Shown one piece after another: positions 19,679-28,284 of a stretch of DNA of 64,000 nt. Position numbers and translations under genes: made by a program. Numbering within the stretch: position 1 is the stretch's first letter; the number at the start of each line of letters is the position of its first letter. Source of the DNA: Parvularcula sp. BBD 1991-13 (GTDB lineage Bacteria; Pseudomonadota; Alphaproteobacteria; Caulobacterales; Parvularculaceae); the NCBI GenBank assembly GCA_001657385.1, contig LYSZ01000001.1, positions 434,001 through 498,000 of the forward strand, given 5' to 3'. The notes beneath the pieces were generated by a model that saw only the letters and a list, made by a program, of their open reading frames with translations, did not search any database and was not told the origin of the DNA.

Positions 19679-20991
19679 GATTCCGTCCGCTCCATATCGG
19701 TTAGCGCGTTGTCCATCCGCTCGCAGATTTCATTGACCTCCGCATCCGTGAGCAAAAGGCCGGGTTTGAACTGGAGCGTTCGCGGATCGAAGCTGGCGAA
19801 GATCGCCCATACGCCATGGTCGAAGAAATGCTTCATTGCGCGAACGCCGCCGTCCGGGCCGTCGAACACAAGGCCGATGACGAGGCCGGTCTGGCGCACC
19901 TGGCGCAGGCAGGCGTGACGGCGGCGCATGTCCGCAAAGGCGTCGGCGAACCTGGCGCTCAGCCGGCTGACATTATCGGCCGTCGCGGGCGCCTGGGCGA
20001 GCTTCAGCGCCTCGGCGCCGACGACGCAGCCCGGCTCCGCCCCGCCGAAGGTGGAGACATAGCCCCACCCGTTTTCGTCGAGCCAGCCGGCGTAACGCGG
20101 GCCGAGCAGGCACGCGGAAACCGGGTAGAGCCCGCCTGAAAGGGCTTTCCCGGTAATCATCATGTCCGGCGCGACGCCGAAGGCCGAACAGCCCCAGAGC
20201 GAGCCGGTCCGGCCGAGGCCGGTCTGGACTTCGTCCGCGATATAGGCGGCGCCATAGGCCCGGCACAGGCCGGCCACGGCGGCGAGGTAGCCTTCGTCCG
20301 GGGGCGGAAAGCCGTAGGTCGCCGGAATCGTTTCCATCAGGACGCAGGCGACGTCGCGGCTTTCCAGCGCCCGCTCCATGGCGTCGAGATCGTTGAACGG
20401 AACCTTGAGATAGGTTTCAGGATCGTCGCTGAGAAAATATCGCGCCGCCTCGTCGTCGCCGGCCGCGCCGGAAATGCCAGATCTGCCGTGATAGCCGCGG
20501 TCGATGGCGATCACCGAGCGGCGTCCCGTCGCCCAGCGCGCGGATTTGACCGCGACGTCCGTCGCTTCGGCGCCGCTCGGGGTGAACACGGCGGCTTTCA
20601 TTTGTCCGGGGGCGGACGCCGTCAGGGCTTCGGCGAGGGCGACGCGCGCCGGGCTGACGAAATGGTGGTTGCCGACGTCGAGGGTTTCGAGCGCTTCCAG
20701 CAGCGCCTTGGTCAGGGTCGGGTGGCGGTGCCCGAAGCTGTAGGTTCCCCCGTTGAGGTGACAGTCCCAGTAAGCCCGGCCCGAAATGTCTTCCAGGCGA
20801 TAACCCTCGCGGCGGCCGATGATGAGATCGACGCCCATGGATCGGAACCGGCGCACGCGATTCGCCGACTGCACTGCCGCCGCCCGTTCATACAGGCGCT
20901 CGCGGCTGGAATCGGCGGCCTGGGCTCCGTGACGGGCCAGGCTATTGGCGCCGCCATGCGTCCTGTCACGGGTTCCGGGGTGCGCGCTCAT
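19675..20991 (-). CDS. Class III PLP enzyme, aminotransferase or phospho-lyase
   Basis: A 438-residue fold-type I, class III PLP enzyme. The PLP lysine is K282 in ITGKALSGG; the Asp that binds the ring nitrogen lies in IADEVQTGLGRTG (251-263); TPSGAEATD at about 137 binds the phosphate. The family includes omega-transaminases, glutamate semialdehyde aminomutase, and the phospho-lyases of ethanolamine phosphate and 5-phosphohydroxylysine. Coupling to an APH-fold kinase on one side and RidA on the other (both four-base ATGA overlaps) favours the phospho-lyase reading, because elimination of phosphate releases an enamine/imine, the substrate type of RidA. Transaminase activity remains possible; sequence motifs alone do not separate the two. 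Confidence 0.85.
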   Translation of the reverse strand: MSAHPGTRDRTHGGANSLARHGAQAADSSRERLYERAAAVQSANRVRRFRSMGVDLIIGRREGYRLEDISGRAYWDCHLNGGTYSFGHRHPTLTKALLEALETLDVGNHHFVSPARVALAEALTASAPGQMKAAVFTPSGAEATDVAVKSARWATGRRSVIAIDRGYHGRSGISGAAGDDEAARYFLSDDPETYLKVPFNDLDAMERALESRDVACVLMETIPATYGFPPPDEGYLAAVAGLCRAYGAAYIADEVQTGLGRTGSLWGCSAFGVAPDMMITGKALSGGLYPVSACLLGPRYAGWLDENGWGYVSTFGGAEPGCVVGAEALKLAQAPATADNVSRLSARFADAFADMRRRHACLRQVRQTGLVIGLVFDGPDGGVRAMKHFFDHGVWAIFASFDPRTLQFKPGLLLTDAEVNEICERMDNALTDMERTES

Positions 20992-21386
20992 GATGGCCGC
21001 CGCAGCGCGGTCGCCTCGATTTCGATGAGCGCGCCCGGATCGATGAGCGAGACATTGCCGATCAGGGTCGCCGCGGGAAAGGGCGCGCGAAGGCGCTCAT
21101 GCGCAAGCCGCGCCAGCGCTTCGCCGCCCGCGCTCGCGTCGTCGCGCAGATAGGCGCGAAGGCGGACGATATCCTCAAGGCCGGCGCCGGCGGCTTTCAG
21201 CGCCGCCTGGACGTTGTCGAGCGCGCCCGCCGCCTGGCCGTAGAGATCGTCGCGCCGCAGGTTGCCGTCGCCGTCCCAGTCGAGCTGGCCGGAAACGAAA
21301 ATCAGGCCCGACGCTTCGTGCGAGACGGCGTGCGAGACGCCAAGGGTTTCCCCGGGAACGAGGCCTGCGGGTTGAACTGTTTTCAT
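20988..21386 (-). CDS. RidA/YjgF-family enamine/imine deaminase
   Basis: RidA proteins hydrolyse reactive enamines and imines, often products of PLP enzymes, to carbonyl compounds and ammonia. The protein of about 132 residues has the family features: GETLGVSHAVSH near the start, FVSGQLDWDG, the long helix with LDNVQAALKAAGAGLEDIVRLRAYL carrying the substrate-carboxylate arginine, and AATLIGNVSLIDPGALIEIEA at the end. The ATG at 21384-21386 is preferred because GGAGAG lies before it; one codon set further upstream (21398) is also possible. It is the first gene of the minus-strand operon, 42 bases from a 24-bp palindrome. Confidence 0.9.
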   Translation of the reverse strand: MKTVQPAGLVPGETLGVSHAVSHEASGLIFVSGQLDWDGDGNLRRDDLYGQAAGALDNVQAALKAAGAGLEDIVRLRAYLRDDASAGGEALARLAHERLRAPFPAATLIGNVSLIDPGALIEIEATALRRPS

Positions 21387-21427
21387 GCTTCTCTCCATCG
21401 GTCGCCGCGCGAATGCGAGGGTGCTTT

Positions 21428-21451
21428 ACTAATCGATAATTATCGATTAGT
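21428..21451. promoter_or_regulatory. Perfect 24-bp palindrome, probable operator
   Basis: The half-site ACTAATCGATAA is followed directly by its exact complement, giving 12 + 12 bases with no gap. It lies in the divergent spacer between the RidA operon and the aldehyde dehydrogenase operon, inside the only AT-rich stretch of that spacer. A dimeric regulator such as the cluster's TetR protein would be expected to bind here and act on both promoters; that link is inference. Confidence 0.75.
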
Positions 21452-21639
21452 CTACAAAAAACCAACCGGGTCCGGCCGGGTCCGGATCGTCATTGTGCTG
21501 TTCTTCGGGCGCGCGCGGGCGTCGGACCTCGGGGTCAACGCTGGCCGGGAGGGGCGCCGGTCAAAGGAATGCCGGTCAAGGGGATGCTGTGATGGGCGTT
21601 TCGAGAAACGTTCCGGATAGGGAGGGAAAAGGCGGCGTT

Positions 21640-23130
21640 ATGGTCAGCCTTCATAAAGTAGAACACGGCGGCGCGGCGAATGACAGCGCCGCATCCGAAG
21701 AACCGCCGGCGGGGACATGCGCCGAGACGCCGCCGGCGGCGCTTAACGCCGCGCTCGGCGCCATGCGCGCCGCTGTCCGTACGCGCCCTATCCCCGATAT
21801 CGAGACGAGGCGGACATGGCTGCGCGCCCTCGAGCGCATCCTTCTGCTGCATGAGGACGAAATCGCGCAATCGATCGCGGCGGATTTCGGCGGGCGCAGC
21901 CGGCATGAAACGGCGCTCGCGGAGATTTTCGCGACCGTGTCGGCGGTCCGCCATAATCACCGGCATGCGAAGCGCTGGGCGACGAAGGACCGGGCGATAA
22001 CGGCGCTGCACCTGCTGCCGGGGCGCACCCGGATAATCCGGCGTCCCCTTGGCGTCGTGGGCGTTGTCTCCCCGTGGAATTACCCCGTGCACCTGGCCCT
22101 CGTGCCGGCGGCGGGCGCGCTCGCCGCCGGCAACCGCGTCCTGTTGAAGCCATCGGAGCTGACCCCGCGAACGGCGGCTCTGCTGAGGCGCCTTGTCGCG
22201 GACCATTTCGACCCGGACGTCTTCCGGGTCGTCACCGGCGGCGCCGAGACGGGGCGGGCTTTCAGCAGGCTGCCTTTCGATCATCTTTTCTTCACCGGCT
22301 CGACCGAGGTCGGCCGGCGCGTCGCCGCCGCGGCGGCGGAGACGCTGACGCCGGTGACGCTGGAGCTTGGCGGCAAGTCGCCGGCGGTCGTTCTCGGCGA
22401 CGCGGATCTGTCCCTGACCGCGCGGCGGCTCGCTTTCGGCAAGTTCCTGAACGCCGGGCAGACCTGCGTCGCGCCGGATTACGTTCTCGCCGCGCCCGAA
22501 ACAGCCTCGCGCCTCGCGCCCCTGATCCTTCGGACGGTCGAGGAGCGGTTCGGCGGCGATCATGGCGCCGACGATTATTCGTGCATTATCAGCCAGCGCC
22601 ATTTTGACCGGCTGCGGGCGCTGGTCGAGGACGCGGTCGCGCGGGGCGCGCAGCGCCATCAGCCGGTCGGTTTCAGCGGCGCGCAGGGACGCCGCTTTCC
22701 GCCGACGCTGCTTACCGGCGTCACCCCTGAAATGCGGGTGATGCAGGAAGAAATTTTCGGACCCGTTCTTCCCATAGTCGCGCTCGGAGAAGAAGACCGG
22801 TTTGCGGCGTTCATCGGCGAGCGTGCGCACCCCCTCGCGCTTTACGTGTTCGGGAAAGACAAGCGGGCGGTCGACCGGCTCATCGCCGGGACGCAGTCCG
22901 GCGGCGTCACCGTCAACGACACCCTCTGGCACATGGCGCAGGACGACGTTCCCTTCGGCGGCGTCGGCGAGAGCGGCATGGGCGCCTATCACGGGGAGCG
23001 GGGTTTCCTGACGTTCTCCCACCAGCGCGCGGTTTTCGAGCAGTCGCGCATGGCGGGAACGGATCTTCTGCACCCGCCTTACGGGCGGACATTTTCCCGT
23101 ATTGTTTCCGTGTTGAAACGGTTTGCGTGA
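21640..23130 (+). CDS. Aldehyde dehydrogenase, coniferyl-aldehyde-dehydrogenase-like
   Basis: NAD(P)+-dependent oxidation of an aldehyde to its acid, cytoplasmic or membrane-associated. The 496-residue protein has the cofactor site VVSPWNYPVHLAL, the FTGSTEVGR turn, catalytic Glu242 in LELGGKSP and nucleophile Cys276 in GQTCVAPDY. The PWNYP and C-terminal GMGAYHGERGF motifs place it with class 3 and coniferyl aldehyde dehydrogenases. The ATG at 21640 follows AGGGAGGG; an in-frame ATG at 21592 with AAGGGG before it would add 16 residues. Its stop overlaps the next start (GTGA). It would take the aldehyde formed by RidA, or one made by the GMC enzyme. Confidence 0.92.
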   Translation: MVSLHKVEHGGAANDSAASEEPPAGTCAETPPAALNAALGAMRAAVRTRPIPDIETRRTWLRALERILLLHEDEIAQSIAADFGGRSRHETALAEIFATVSAVRHNHRHAKRWATKDRAITALHLLPGRTRIIRRPLGVVGVVSPWNYPVHLALVPAAGALAAGNRVLLKPSELTPRTAALLRRLVADHFDPDVFRVVTGGAETGRAFSRLPFDHLFFTGSTEVGRRVAAAAAETLTPVTLELGGKSPAVVLGDADLSLTARRLAFGKFLNAGQTCVAPDYVLAAPETASRLAPLILRTVEERFGGDHGADDYSCIISQRHFDRLRALVEDAVARGAQRHQPVGFSGAQGRRFPPTLLTGVTPEMRVMQEEIFGPVLPIVALGEEDRFAAFIGERAHPLALYVFGKDKRAVDRLIAGTQSGGVTVNDTLWHMAQDDVPFGGVGESGMGAYHGERGFLTFSHQRAVFEQSRMAGTDLLHPPYGRTFSRIVSVLKRFA

Positions 23131-24485
23131 GACAAGCGATGCTTTGCGCCTATGTCTCCCAGCCCAGTTGTCGCGCCGGCGAGTCGGCGACGCTTCACGC
23201 CAGCGGCGACGTCGGGCGCGTTTCCGTCCGCGTCGAGCGGCAGGGGCCGTCCGCCGAAACGACGGCGTTCCTCGAAGGCGTGCCGGTCGAGCCGCTGGAC
23301 GTTCCGGCCTCTGCGATCGAGGCCGGGTGCGGATGGCCTCCCGTCGCGGAGATCCGTACGGAAACCGGCTGGCGGTCGGGATTTTATCTGATCCGCCTGG
23401 AAGGCGGCGGCGAGGTCGCCCCCGGATTTCTGTGGAAACCGCCGGGCGCCCCGCGCCTCGCCGACAAAACGCCGCCGCCCGACATTCCCCCGGTGCTGGA
23501 CTGGGCCTGGCGAACCGGCTCATCGGTGTGGTCGGCGGCTTCGGGCTGGCCGGCCTCGGAGCAACCGTTCGTTCGGTGGGCGGAAAATGAAGGCTATGCG
23601 TTCGATTACCTGACGTCGCACGATCTCGACCGCGATCCGACCTGCCTTGACGGTTACGCCCTCGCCGTCGCCGCCGGCCATGATGAATACTGGTCGTGGC
23701 GGATGCGCGACACGGCGGAGGCGTTCATCGAGCGCGGCGGCAATTTCTGTTTTTTCAGCGGCAATTCCGTGTTCTGGCAGGTCCGTCTCGACAGCGAGGG
23801 AACGATGACCGCCTACAAGGCCGACTGGCGAAACGATCCCCTCTACGCCACGGCGGACCGGCGCCTGACCACCGGGCTGTGGAGCAATCCCGTTACGGAG
23901 CGTCCGGAGAACACGCTGACCGGCGTCAGCTTCGCCCATGGCGGGTATGCCCGCACCATGGGGGCCAGCCCGCGAGGCGCGGGGGGCTTTTTCGTCTGCC
24001 GACCCTCGCACTGGATCTTCGAGAACACGGAACTGCGCTATGGCGACATGATCGGCGCGGAAACCGTGCTCGCCGGATACGAACTTGACGGCTGCGACAT
24101 CACGCTGCGCCGCGGCCTGCCGGTCGCCACGGGCCGGGATGGAACGCCTGCGGACTTTCTTCCCCTGGCGCTCGCGCCGGCGCAGTTGCTGCGCCGCGAT
24201 CTCGCGCCCATGCTCTATCCCGAGGACGCCATGTCCGATTTCGACGTGGTCGTCGACCAGGTGGCGTCGAGCGCCGCATCGCCCTTCGATGTGGAGGACT
24301 TCCGCCAGGGCTTCGGCGTCATGGGCGTTCGCGAGGGACCGGCGGGCGCGGTCTTTACCGCCTCGACGACGGAATGGGGCGCCGCGCTCGCCGGCGGCGA
24401 TGCGCTCGTCGCGCAGATGACGCGCAATCTCCTGGACCGGCTCGGCGCGCCGCGCAGCGAGGGAGGACCCGATGACTGGCCCTGA
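23127..24485 (+). CDS. N,N-dimethylformamidase large-subunit-like protein
   Basis: A 452-residue protein resembling the C-terminal domain of the large subunit of bacterial N,N-dimethylformamidase, a mononuclear iron amidohydrolase. The matching stretch is AGHDEYWSWRMRDTAEAF followed by GGNFCFFSGNSVFWQVR, near residues 185-225, which has the family's G-H-D-E-Y-W and F-x-G-N-x-x-Y/F-W-Q-V-R pattern. A beta-rich N-terminal part (about 1-100) precedes it. The true dimethylformamidase large subunit is far longer (about 760 residues) and works with a small subunit, which is absent here. An amide-cleaving or sugar-binding role is possible. Start GTG at 23127 overlaps the upstream stop; the ATG at 23139 is an alternative. 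Confidence 0.7.
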   Translation: MRQAMLCAYVSQPSCRAGESATLHASGDVGRVSVRVERQGPSAETTAFLEGVPVEPLDVPASAIEAGCGWPPVAEIRTETGWRSGFYLIRLEGGGEVAPGFLWKPPGAPRLADKTPPPDIPPVLDWAWRTGSSVWSAASGWPASEQPFVRWAENEGYAFDYLTSHDLDRDPTCLDGYALAVAAGHDEYWSWRMRDTAEAFIERGGNFCFFSGNSVFWQVRLDSEGTMTAYKADWRNDPLYATADRRLTTGLWSNPVTERPENTLTGVSFAHGGYARTMGASPRGAGGFFVCRPSHWIFENTELRYGDMIGAETVLAGYELDGCDITLRRGLPVATGRDGTPADFLPLALAPAQLLRRDLAPMLYPEDAMSDFDVVVDQVASSAASPFDVEDFRQGFGVMGVREGPAGAVFTASTTEWGAALAGGDALVAQMTRNLLDRLGAPRSEGGPDDWP

Positions 24486-26082
24486 CGGCGGCGCATTCGA
24501 CTACGTCGTTGTCGGCGGCGGATCGGCCGGCTGCGCTCTCGCCGCGCGGCTCAGCGAGGACCCGCGGCGCCGGGTGTGCCTGCTCGAAGCCGGCGGCGAG
24601 GACCGCTCGCCGTTGATCAACGCGCCGGCGGGCGCAGTCGCCCTCGTATCGAAACCGATCAAGAACTGGGCCTTCGAAACAACGCCGCAGGCGGGGCTCT
24701 GCGGGCGGAAAGGCTACCAGCCGCGGGGAAAGGTTCTCGGCGGGTCGTCGTCCATCAACGCCATGATCTATGTACGCGGTCAGCGCGAAGACTATGACGG
24801 CTGGGCGCGCGCCGGCGCGCATGGCTGGGCGTGGTCGGACGTCCTGCCGTATTTTCTGAAGGCGGAAGGATGCGCAAGCCGCGGCGCGCCCCATCACGGT
24901 CGCGCCGGCCCCCTGTCGGTCGCGCCCTTGCGCTCCCCGTCGGCGCTCTCCGCCCGGTTCGTCGAGGCCGCCCGTTCGGTTCAGTTCCCGGTCAACGACG
25001 ATTTCAACGGCGCGGCGCAGGAAGGCGCCGGCTTCTACGACGTGACCCAGCGCAACGGGCGCCGCTGCTCGGCAAGCGCGGCTTACCTTCGTCCCGCGCG
25101 AAGGCGGGCCAATCTCTGCGTGGTCACGAAAGCCCCGGCCGAAAGAATTGTTTTCGAAAACGGCGCCGCTGTCGGCGTGCGCTACCGCCGCATGGGCCGT
25201 GTAGAGACGGTTTCGGCGCGGCGCGAGGTGATTCTCTCGGCGGGCGCCTTCGCCAGCCCCCAACTCCTGATGGTGTCGGGCGTCGGCGATCCGCAGGTCC
25301 TGAAGGCGCGCGGCGTGCCGGTGGTGAGGGCGTCGGCGGAAGTCGGCCTGAACCTCCAGGATCATATCGATCATGTGCTGGTCTACCGGTCACGCCATCC
25401 CGAGGCGATCGGCCTGACCAGGGCGACGGTCGCCCGCGTGATCGCGGGGCTGCCGGACTACCTGTTGCGGGGGCGGGGCGTTCTGACCACGAATTACGCC
25501 GAGGCGGGCGCGTTCCTGCGGACCTCGCCGGAGATTGCCCGCCCCGACGTCCAGCTTCACTTCGTGCGGGCGCTGGTCGACGATCACGGGCGGAAAATCG
25601 GCGCCGGCGGCGGCGTGAGCTGTCATGTCTGCGTGTTGCGGCCGGCGTCGCGGGGGAGGGTGTCGATAAGGGACGCCGATGCGGCTGCGCCGCCGCTGAT
25701 CGATCCGAATTTTCTCGACGCGCCGGAAGATATGCGCACCCTGATCAAAGGCGTGCGCCTGGCGCAGCGGATCATGCGCGCGCCCGCCATGCGCGAGGCC
25801 GTCGCCGCGCCGCTCTATGCTTCGGATGCGGATGACGAGCAGGCGCTGGAGGATGACATTCGCCGGCGCGCGGACACGGTTTACCATCCTGTCGGCACCT
25901 GCCGCATGGGGTCGGACGCCGCGGCCGTGGTCGATCCGCGCCTGCGGGTGCGGGGGATCGACGGGCTGCGCGTCGTCGACGCCTCGATCATGCCGACCAT
26001 TGTTTCCGGCAACACCAACGCGCCCGCGATCATGATCGGGGAAAAAGGCGCGGCGATGATCATCGAGGACGAGCGGGCCTGA
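24472..26082 (+). CDS. GMC-family FAD oxidoreductase (choline dehydrogenase-like)
   Basis: Flavoprotein oxidising a primary or secondary alcohol to a carbonyl. The 536-residue protein starts with the FAD-binding sequence DYVVVGGGSAGCALAARLSE, continues with the GMC signature region RGKVLGGSSSINAMIYVRG and has the second signature around ILSAGAFASPQLLMVSGVG. The active-site His is in TVYHPVGTCRMG (about 467-478), and the C-terminal NTNAPAIMIGEKGA is standard. It overlaps the dimethylformamidase-like gene by 14 bases, so both are translated in a coupled way. The substrate could be an amino alcohol or a terpenoid-like alcohol; GMC sequence does not decide it. Confidence 0.92.
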   Translation: MTGPDGGAFDYVVVGGGSAGCALAARLSEDPRRRVCLLEAGGEDRSPLINAPAGAVALVSKPIKNWAFETTPQAGLCGRKGYQPRGKVLGGSSSINAMIYVRGQREDYDGWARAGAHGWAWSDVLPYFLKAEGCASRGAPHHGRAGPLSVAPLRSPSALSARFVEAARSVQFPVNDDFNGAAQEGAGFYDVTQRNGRRCSASAAYLRPARRRANLCVVTKAPAERIVFENGAAVGVRYRRMGRVETVSARREVILSAGAFASPQLLMVSGVGDPQVLKARGVPVVRASAEVGLNLQDHIDHVLVYRSRHPEAIGLTRATVARVIAGLPDYLLRGRGVLTTNYAEAGAFLRTSPEIARPDVQLHFVRALVDDHGRKIGAGGGVSCHVCVLRPASRGRVSIRDADAAAPPLIDPNFLDAPEDMRTLIKGVRLAQRIMRAPAMREAVAAPLYASDADDEQALEDDIRRRADTVYHPVGTCRMGSDAAAVVDPRLRVRGIDGLRVVDASIMPTIVSGNTNAPAIMIGEKGAAMIIEDERA

Positions 26083-26118
26083 CGCAAAGAGCGAGCCGTA
26101 CAAAGAGGAACGACAATC

Positions 26119-27594
26119 ATGGACAAGCAAGGCATCGAGACCGCAGCGCCGCTGTCGCGGGACGCGCGCATCGCCGTCATCGGAACCGGTTTCGGCGGGA
26201 TCGGCATGGCCGTCGCGCTGCTGCGGCGGGGATTTCGTAACGTGCGGCTGTTCGAGCGCGAGGAGACGATCGGCGGGGTGTGGCGCGACAATGTTTATCC
26301 GGGCGCCGCATGCGACGTACCGAGCCGGCTATACTCGTTTTCCTTCGCGCCGAAACGCGACTGGTCCCACGACTACGGGCGTCAGGAGGAAATCCTCGAC
26401 TATCTAAAGGACGTGGCCGCGCGTTACGGCGTCGCCGAGCGAACGTCCTTTTCGGCGAACCTGACGCGCGCGACATGGTCGGGTTCCGGATGGACTCTCG
26501 GCTTCGACGGTCATCCCGCGACGCAGGCGGACGTCCTGGCGTTTGCGGTCGGCCAGCTCAGCTGGCCGGTCATCCCCGACATTGAGGGTCTCAAGGAATT
26601 TGAAGGCGAGGTGTTTCACTCCGCGCGATGGCCCGCGGATTTCTCCGCAGACGGAAAGCGCATCGCCTGCGTCGGAACCGGCGCGTCCGCCATTCAGTAC
26701 GTTCCAAGGCTCGCCGAACGCGCCGCGCATCTCTACGTTTTTCAGCGCTCCCCGACGCATATCCTGCCCAAGCCCGACCGGCCGCGGCGAGGCCGGTCGG
26801 CGCTCCTCGACGGGATCGCGCGGCGTTTCGAGCGATCGCTCCTGCGCCGGACGCTCGACCTTCGCTACGGCATCATGAAGCCCGGCTCCATGATGGCGAA
26901 ACTCGCCGAACGACAGGCGCGCCGGAACCTTGAAAAAGGCGTTTCCGACCCGGCGCTTCGCGAAAAACTGTGGCCTGACTATCCCATCGGCTGCAAGCGT
27001 ATTCTGTTATCGGATGATTTCTATCCCGCGATGGCGCGCCCCAATGTCTCGCTGGTGACGGAAGGGGTCCGGGCCCTCGGCCCGCGCCATGTTGAAACCA
27101 TGCCGGGCGACCGGGTCGACTGCGACGCCGTGATCTTCGGCACCGGCTTCGCGTCGACGCAGTTTCTGAAGGGGATCGAGGTGTTCGGCCGCGGCGATTT
27201 GCCCCTGTCCGAGGTCTGGGCCGGCGGGGCGGCGGCTTATCGCGGCATACAGGTGCCGGACTTTCCGAACATGTTCATTCTCTACGGTCCCAACACCAAT
27301 CTCGGCCACAATTCCATCGTCTACATGCTGGAGGAGCAGTCGCGCTACGTGACGCGCTGCCTGGACGAGGCTGTGCGGCGCGGGGCCGGCTGGGTCGATG
27401 CGCCGAGATCGGCGCTGGCCGAGGACCAGCGCTGGAAGCAAACCGCCCTCGCCAGGACCTCCTGGGCGGCCGATTGCGGCAGTTGGTACAAGCAGGCAGA
27501 CGGCAAGATCACCAACAACTGGCCGGGCGCCGCGGGGGCCTATCGGGCGCAGTTGCGCGCGACCAGCGTGCGAAAGCTCCTCTACGGCGCCTGA
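26119..27594 (+). CDS. Flavin-containing monooxygenase, Baeyer-Villiger type
   Basis: FAD- and NADPH-dependent monooxygenase inserting oxygen next to a carbonyl. Two Rossmann motifs frame the type I Baeyer-Villiger fingerprint. GTGFGGIGMA lies near residue 21, and the fingerprint FEGEVFHSARWP matches F-x-G-x-x-x-H-x-x-x-W-P exactly at about 161-172. The NADPH site GTGASAIQ lies near 186. The length of 491 is normal. The start ATG at 26119 follows AGAGGAACG. It is the last gene of the divergent operon, 36 bases after the GMC enzyme; GMC plus this enzyme would turn an alcohol into a ketone and then an ester or lactone, and the two alpha/beta hydrolases could open the ester. Confidence 0.9.
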   Translation: MDKQGIETAAPLSRDARIAVIGTGFGGIGMAVALLRRGFRNVRLFEREETIGGVWRDNVYPGAACDVPSRLYSFSFAPKRDWSHDYGRQEEILDYLKDVAARYGVAERTSFSANLTRATWSGSGWTLGFDGHPATQADVLAFAVGQLSWPVIPDIEGLKEFEGEVFHSARWPADFSADGKRIACVGTGASAIQYVPRLAERAAHLYVFQRSPTHILPKPDRPRRGRSALLDGIARRFERSLLRRTLDLRYGIMKPGSMMAKLAERQARRNLEKGVSDPALREKLWPDYPIGCKRILLSDDFYPAMARPNVSLVTEGVRALGPRHVETMPGDRVDCDAVIFGTGFASTQFLKGIEVFGRGDLPLSEVWAGGAAAYRGIQVPDFPNMFILYGPNTNLGHNSIVYMLEEQSRYVTRCLDEAVRRGAGWVDAPRSALAEDQRWKQTALARTSWAADCGSWYKQADGKITNNWPGAAGAYRAQLRATSVRKLLYGA

Positions 27595-27616
27595 CCGCAT
27601 AGCGTCTTGGGCGACG

Positions 27617-28168
27617 TCATGGGCGGGTCATGTCATGGGGCGGCGCTATTCGCGACGCGGGCCGGGAAGCGGCGCGCGCCCGCGGCGGCGCGGCGGTTTT
27701 CGGGCGCGTTACGCCCCACTTCGCCGCCGCCCGGTCGAGACTGTCGGCCCGCGTTCCCCGATGCACCAGGAACCCGTAGAATTCGGCGTCGAGCAACAGC
27801 GCCCTGAACGCCCGCATCCGGACCGTCTGAAATCCCGCGAACGGGCCGTTGGCGACGCCGAGACGTTGATTGGGATGCGGAATGCTGTCGCAGAACCACA
27901 GTTTACACCGCAGGCTCTGGACCGTGCAGCCGGAGCGCCCGAGATGCGGGCAGCGCGGATTGTGCGGGAAGTCGTCATTGCCGCCGCAGCAAAACGGCGC
28001 CGCCCCGGTCCGGCGCGAGCGGGCGCACTGGCCGCCGGCGACGCCGCATAAGCGGTCCGCATGCGTCTCGTTCAGCGCCAGCGCGCGGCGATAGAGACGG
28101 TCGAACCGGGTCTCCAGATCGCGCCAGGATGTCGGCGGACGCTTTCGCGCGGCTGTCGATGTCGTCAT
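27617..28168 (-). CDS. Cysteine-rich protein of unknown function
   Basis: A 183-residue protein I cannot assign. A central cluster holds many cysteines (LCGVAGGQC, PFCCGGND, NPRCPH, GCTVQSLRCKLWFC), spaced like metal or iron-sulfur ligands and recalling CxxC-type zinc/iron cluster proteins such as the YkgJ group, but not clearly one of them. The C-terminus is basic and Ala/Pro-rich. The start is the ATG at 28166-28168; an extension further upstream would translate the 16-bp repeat array and is not credible. It is convergent with the monooxygenase and divergent from the PLD-like gene. Confidence 0.6.
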   Translation of the reverse strand: MTTSTAARKRPPTSWRDLETRFDRLYRRALALNETHADRLCGVAGGQCARSRRTGAAPFCCGGNDDFPHNPRCPHLGRSGCTVQSLRCKLWFCDSIPHPNQRLGVANGPFAGFQTVRMRAFRALLLDAEFYGFLVHRGTRADSLDRAAAKWGVTRPKTAAPPRARAASRPASRIAPPHDMTRP

Positions 28169-28284
28169 GAATAGACCCCCGTCGCCCGGCGATCCGCGAG
28201 GCTCTCCCGTTGAGAACCGTCTGCGGGGTGCGCAAGACCGTCCCTGCAAGAAAGGCCGGGGACGCGCGCATCTGCGCCCCTGCT

